The notes under the pieces were generated by a model. It ran no database searches. It had not been told where the DNA came from and saw only the letters and a list, made by a program, of their open reading frames with translations. A program made the position numbers and the translations under genes. Positions 21,521-23,650 of a stretch of 23,650 nt of DNA are shown piece after piece; within the stretch, counting starts at the first letter, position 1; each line of letters opens with the position of its first letter. The stretch lies in assembly GCA_043721855.1 (NCBI GenBank), contig JAYSPY010000105.1, positions 1 through 23,650 on the forward strand. The letters are read 5' to 3'. Origin of the DNA: JACMNW01 sp043721855. Lineage in GTDB: Bacteria > Pseudomonadota > Alphaproteobacteria > Rhodobacterales > Rhodobacteraceae.

Positions 21521-22674
21521 CCCAACAAGCGCTGGTGTTCCTGCAGCGCAAAACGGTCAGTCATGCCAGACACGTAATCCGCCACGATGCGGGCCAGTGC
21601 TGTCTCGTTTTTTGCAGCTTCCACATCGGCCCGCCATTCCTGCGGCAAATGCTCAGGGCTTGCCATGAACAGCGGGAACAACCCGTTCACCACCTCTGTC
21701 ACCCGCGCGCGCTCCACCATCACCGACGGCGCCCGATACATCCGATTGAACAAAAAGCTGCGAATGGCCTTCAGTTCCTGATACAGCGGTTTTGAAAACC
21801 GAATAACAGTGCCCTCCATCGCGCGAATATCTTCCACCGATTTCGGCTGCGCCGCATCAAGCCGGTTCTTGGCCACCGCAATCACATCTTCGACCATGCG
21901 GCCAAACACCCGGCGCAATGCCTCGTGCCTGCGCCGCATCTTGTCCAACCCCGGATACAGCGCATCCACTTCGGCAAAGGCCGGGCCAGTCACCGGCAAT
22001 TCCATCAGGTCGCTTTCCGTAAACAACCCCGACCGCAACCCATCATGCAAATCATGGTGCGAATAGGCGACATCATCCGATATCGCCGCCACCTGCGCCT
22101 CGGCTGAGGCGAATGTATGCAACTCCAGATCCCATTCCGCATTCGCCTCAACCAAGGCATAGGGCAAGGGACCAGCTTCCCGCGCAAACGGCCCAATCAG
22201 CGGCCCGTTATGCTTGGCAATGCCTTCCAGCGATTCCCACGTCAGGTTCAACCCGTCAAAATCGGCATAGTGGCGTTCCAACCGGGTAACGATGCGGATG
22301 GCCTGCGCGTTGTGATCAAAGCCACCATACGGTGCCATCAACGCCCCCAGCGCATCCTCGCCGGTGTGGCCAAACGGCGTGTGCCCCAGGTCATGCGCCA
22401 GCGCTACCGCCTCGGCCAGATCGGTGTTCAGCCCCAAAACCCCCGCAATCGTGCGCGCCACCTGCGCCACCTCGATCGTATGGGTCAACCGCGTGCGGTA
22501 ATAATCGCCTTCATGTTCAACGAACACCTGGGTCTTGTGCTTCAGCCTGCGAAACGCCGACGAATGAATGATCCGGTCGCGGTCGCGCTGAAACTGCGAC
22601 CGGAACGAAGACATGCGCTCATGGTGCAATCGCCCGCGTGACGCATCTGGTTGGCAGGCATAGGGCGCTAACAT
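21517..22674 (-). CDS. dgt: Deoxyguanosinetriphosphate triphosphohydrolase-like protein
   Basis: The 385-residue cytoplasmic protein is a type 2 dGTPase-like member of the HD hydrolase superfamily, which releases triphosphate from deoxynucleoside triphosphates and influences dNTP pools. It has the conserved SSAFRRLKHKTQVF (39-52), H65 in RLTHTIEVAQ, the H94-D95 metal pair in AHDLGHTPFGHTGED with H98 and H103, and a later DDVAYSHHDLHDGLR that supplies the last metal Asp. Length is normal for the short alphaproteobacterial form. The ATG at 22674 has ACAGG about 8 bases upstream. It is divergent from the ErpA-like gene with a short shared promoter region. Confidence 0.94.
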   Translation of the reverse strand: MLAPYACQPDASRGRLHHERMSSFRSQFQRDRDRIIHSSAFRRLKHKTQVFVEHEGDYYRTRLTHTIEVAQVARTIAGVLGLNTDLAEAVALAHDLGHTPFGHTGEDALGALMAPYGGFDHNAQAIRIVTRLERHYADFDGLNLTWESLEGIAKHNGPLIGPFAREAGPLPYALVEANAEWDLELHTFASAEAQVAAISDDVAYSHHDLHDGLRSGLFTESDLMELPVTGPAFAEVDALYPGLDKMRRRHEALRRVFGRMVEDVIAVAKNRLDAAQPKSVEDIRAMEGTVIRFSKPLYQELKAIRSFLFNRMYRAPSVMVERARVTEVVNGLFPLFMASPEHLPQEWRADVEAAKNETALARIVADYVSGMTDRFALQEHQRLLG

Positions 22675-22688
22675 GATTGTGCCTGTTC

Positions 22689-22719
22689 TTGCAGGTTGGT
22701 TTGCTGCATCTTATATAAA
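22689..22719 (+). promoter_or_regulatory. Candidate sigma-70 promoter for the ErpA-like gene
   Basis: TTGCAG (22689-22694) is followed after 17 bases by TATATA (22712-22717), or after 19 bases by TATAAA (22714-22719). A transcript would start near 22725, leaving a leader of about 24 bases to the ATG at 22749. It lies in the short divergent gap with dgt. The -35 box matches the consensus only partly. Confidence 0.42.
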
Positions 22720-22748
22720 ACTGACGCCGCAATGATATGGGTTTTCAC

Positions 22749-23084
22749 ATGGCAACGCTGACGCTTCCCCCCCGCGTAACCGACCGCGCATTCGCGCGAC
22801 TGGCTGAAATTGCCGAAGCCACCGGCGATACAAGGCCGTTGCGCGTGGCTGTCGAAGGCGGCGGTTGTTCCGGCTTTCAATATGACATCCGGCTGGATGA
22901 TGCAGGCCACGATGATCTGGTGCTGGAACAGGGCGCACAGCGCGTTCTGGTCGATGCCATATCGCTGCCCTTCCTTGCCAATGCCGTGATCGACTATTCC
23001 GAAGAACTGATCGGCGCGCGCTTTGTGATCCAGAACCCGAACGCCTCCAGCTCCTGCGGCTGCGGAACCTCGTTCTCGGTCTAA
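22749..23084 (+). CDS. erpA: Iron-sulfur cluster insertion protein (IscA/HesB/ErpA family)
   Basis: The 111-residue A-type carrier binds an iron-sulfur cluster and delivers it to apoproteins. The three ligand cysteines are present: C40 in VEGGGCSGFQYD, and C103 and C105 in SSCGCGTSFSV at the C-terminus. The central VLVDAISLPFLANAVIDYSEELIGARFVIQNPNA is typical of the ErpA-like group in Alphaproteobacteria. I chose the ATG at 22749, which gives the family N-terminus and a plausible leader after the promoter; an ATG at 22737 would add MGFH. Neither start has a clear ribosome site. No other isc/suf genes are nearby, which is common for erpA. Confidence 0.92.
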   Translation: MATLTLPPRVTDRAFARLAEIAEATGDTRPLRVAVEGGGCSGFQYDIRLDDAGHDDLVLEQGAQRVLVDAISLPFLANAVIDYSEELIGARFVIQNPNASSSCGCGTSFSV

Positions 23085-23389
23085 GGCCACACGTCCTGCC
23101 CTGATCGCCCGTAGGGTGTGCATTCATTGCGCACCTCTCGGCCTCGCCGATTCGCCCAACATGGTTAATGCCCGAACCATCCTGCGCACGTAGAGACGGA
23201 AAGAAGACGCAAGCAAGACGTGATCAAGACCGACAAACTGCAACCCCACCAACGGTTTAACCCACAGAACGCCCGGCTTTCCGCAACCCCGCAAAATTGC
23301 CCCAACCGAAAAATTAACCCCCACCCACTGGCCATGCCGAAGGCGCACTCTATGTAACCGGAACGATCACGACCCGGAGAATACCGCCT
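23085..23389. other. Intergenic stretch without a gene
   Basis: About 305 bases between the ErpA-like gene and the final partial gene. I see no supported coding frame. It contains one GTAG-headed palindrome at 23111-23135, described separately, and a ribosome site (GGAGA) just before 23390. No T-rich terminator is visible after the ErpA-like gene. Confidence 0.55.
23111..23135 (+). repeat. REP-like element: GTAG head plus palindrome
   Basis: GTAG (23111-23114) directly precedes GGTGTGCA-TTCAT-TGCGCACC, an 8-bp stem with one G-T pair and a 5-base loop (23115-23135). A GTAG tetranucleotide followed by an imperfect palindrome is the layout of REP elements mobilised by RAYT transposases. Only one copy is in the window, so repetition in the genome cannot be shown. 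Confidence 0.4.
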
Positions 23390-23650
23390 ATGACGTCCAT
23401 TCTGATCCTTGGTTCCGGCCCCAATGTCGTGCAGGCCAGGTCTTGGCCGCGGATGGGCTTTGACCATATCCTCGCCATCAATAACGCCTGGCAAGTGCGC
23501 CCTGATTGGGATGCCTTGATCCATCCATGGGATTTCCCCAAGGATCGCCGCCCCGTGGCAAATCTTGGCCAAACCCTTGTAACACAAGAGGAATTTGTGC
23601 CCGCCCAAAACGCGTTTGGCGGCTTTGTCTATGCAGGCGGCACCATGGCC
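23390..23650 (+). CDS. Unrecognised protein, N-terminal 87 codons (runs off the window)
   Basis: An open frame starts at the ATG at 23390 with GGAGA about 10 bases upstream and stays open to the window edge, so the gene is truncated by the window and not broken. It begins MTSILILGSGPNVVQARSWP, a beta-strand then a Gly-rich turn that could be a nucleotide- or nucleotide-sugar-binding loop. It continues with ILAINNAWQVRPDWDALIHPWDFP. The pattern is somewhat like DUF115 or sialyltransferase-like proteins found in surface polysaccharide loci, but this is only an impression. No signal peptide is seen. The C-terminal part is needed to identify it. Confidence 0.72.
   Translation, partial: MTSILILGSGPNVVQARSWPRMGFDHILAINNAWQVRPDWDALIHPWDFPKDRRPVANLGQTLVTQEEFVPAQNAFGGFVYAGGTMA

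Noticed and set aside
1..23650. CRISPR array, prophage, toxin-antitoxin pair or restriction system
   Set aside because: No regularly spaced repeats, phage structural genes, or recognisable defence or toxin-antitoxin genes were seen on either strand.

Overview
The window reads as chromosomal DNA of an alphaproteobacterium of the order Rhodobacterales (Roseobacter-type). The grounds are moderately high GC, dense gene packing, ATGA stop/start overlaps, a class II DAHP synthase, a PAS_5-type protein, a stand-alone Hint protein of the type common in this order, and a GlxA-type regulator near a dimethylglycine-dehydrogenase-like flavoprotein. No species can be named from sequence alone. No phage, plasmid origin, rRNA or CRISPR array is visible.

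Layout. 1-2.6 kb: a small unknown gene converges on a minus-strand operon yicC-gmk-gamma carbonic anhydrase-like. 2.85-5.0 kb: a plus-strand PAS-domain gene converges on a minus-strand class II DAHP synthase, with an intrinsic terminator between them. 5.17-11.9 kb: a GlxA/AraC regulator, then a complete LIV-type ABC importer (binding protein, livG, livF, livH, livM). A small exported cysteine-containing protein of unknown function is inserted between livF and livH. 12.0-17.2 kb: an 878-residue adenylation-carrier-acyltransferase-3 fusion protein, then a dimethylglycine dehydrogenase-like FAD/GcvT protein. 17.2-18.7 kb: a MobA-like nucleotidyltransferase, convergent with a translationally coupled pair (75-residue unknown protein and Hint protein). 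18.7-19.3 kb: about 650 bp with no convincing gene, ending at a tRNA-Leu(CAA). 19.5-23.1 kb: neutral zinc metallopeptidase, YqaA-type membrane protein, dsbB, dgt and an IscA/ErpA-type protein. The window ends in the first 87 codons of an unrecognised gene.

How the genes may work together. The regulator belongs to the DJ-1/PfpI-AraC family, which includes GbdR and SouR, the regulators of glycine betaine and sarcosine catabolism in Pseudomonas. The importer and the DMGDH-like enzyme could therefore form an uptake-and-demethylation locus for an N-methylated compound. A palindrome of the form CGAC-N7-GTCG, with a shared ATAA in the spacer, lies just upstream of both the regulator gene and the DMGDH-like gene, which hints at common control. 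The most unusual protein is the adenylation-carrier-AT3 fusion. It appears to combine activation, carrier loading and membrane acyl transfer in one chain, analogous in logic to the separate DltA, DltC and DltB proteins. Its substrate and acceptor are unknown.
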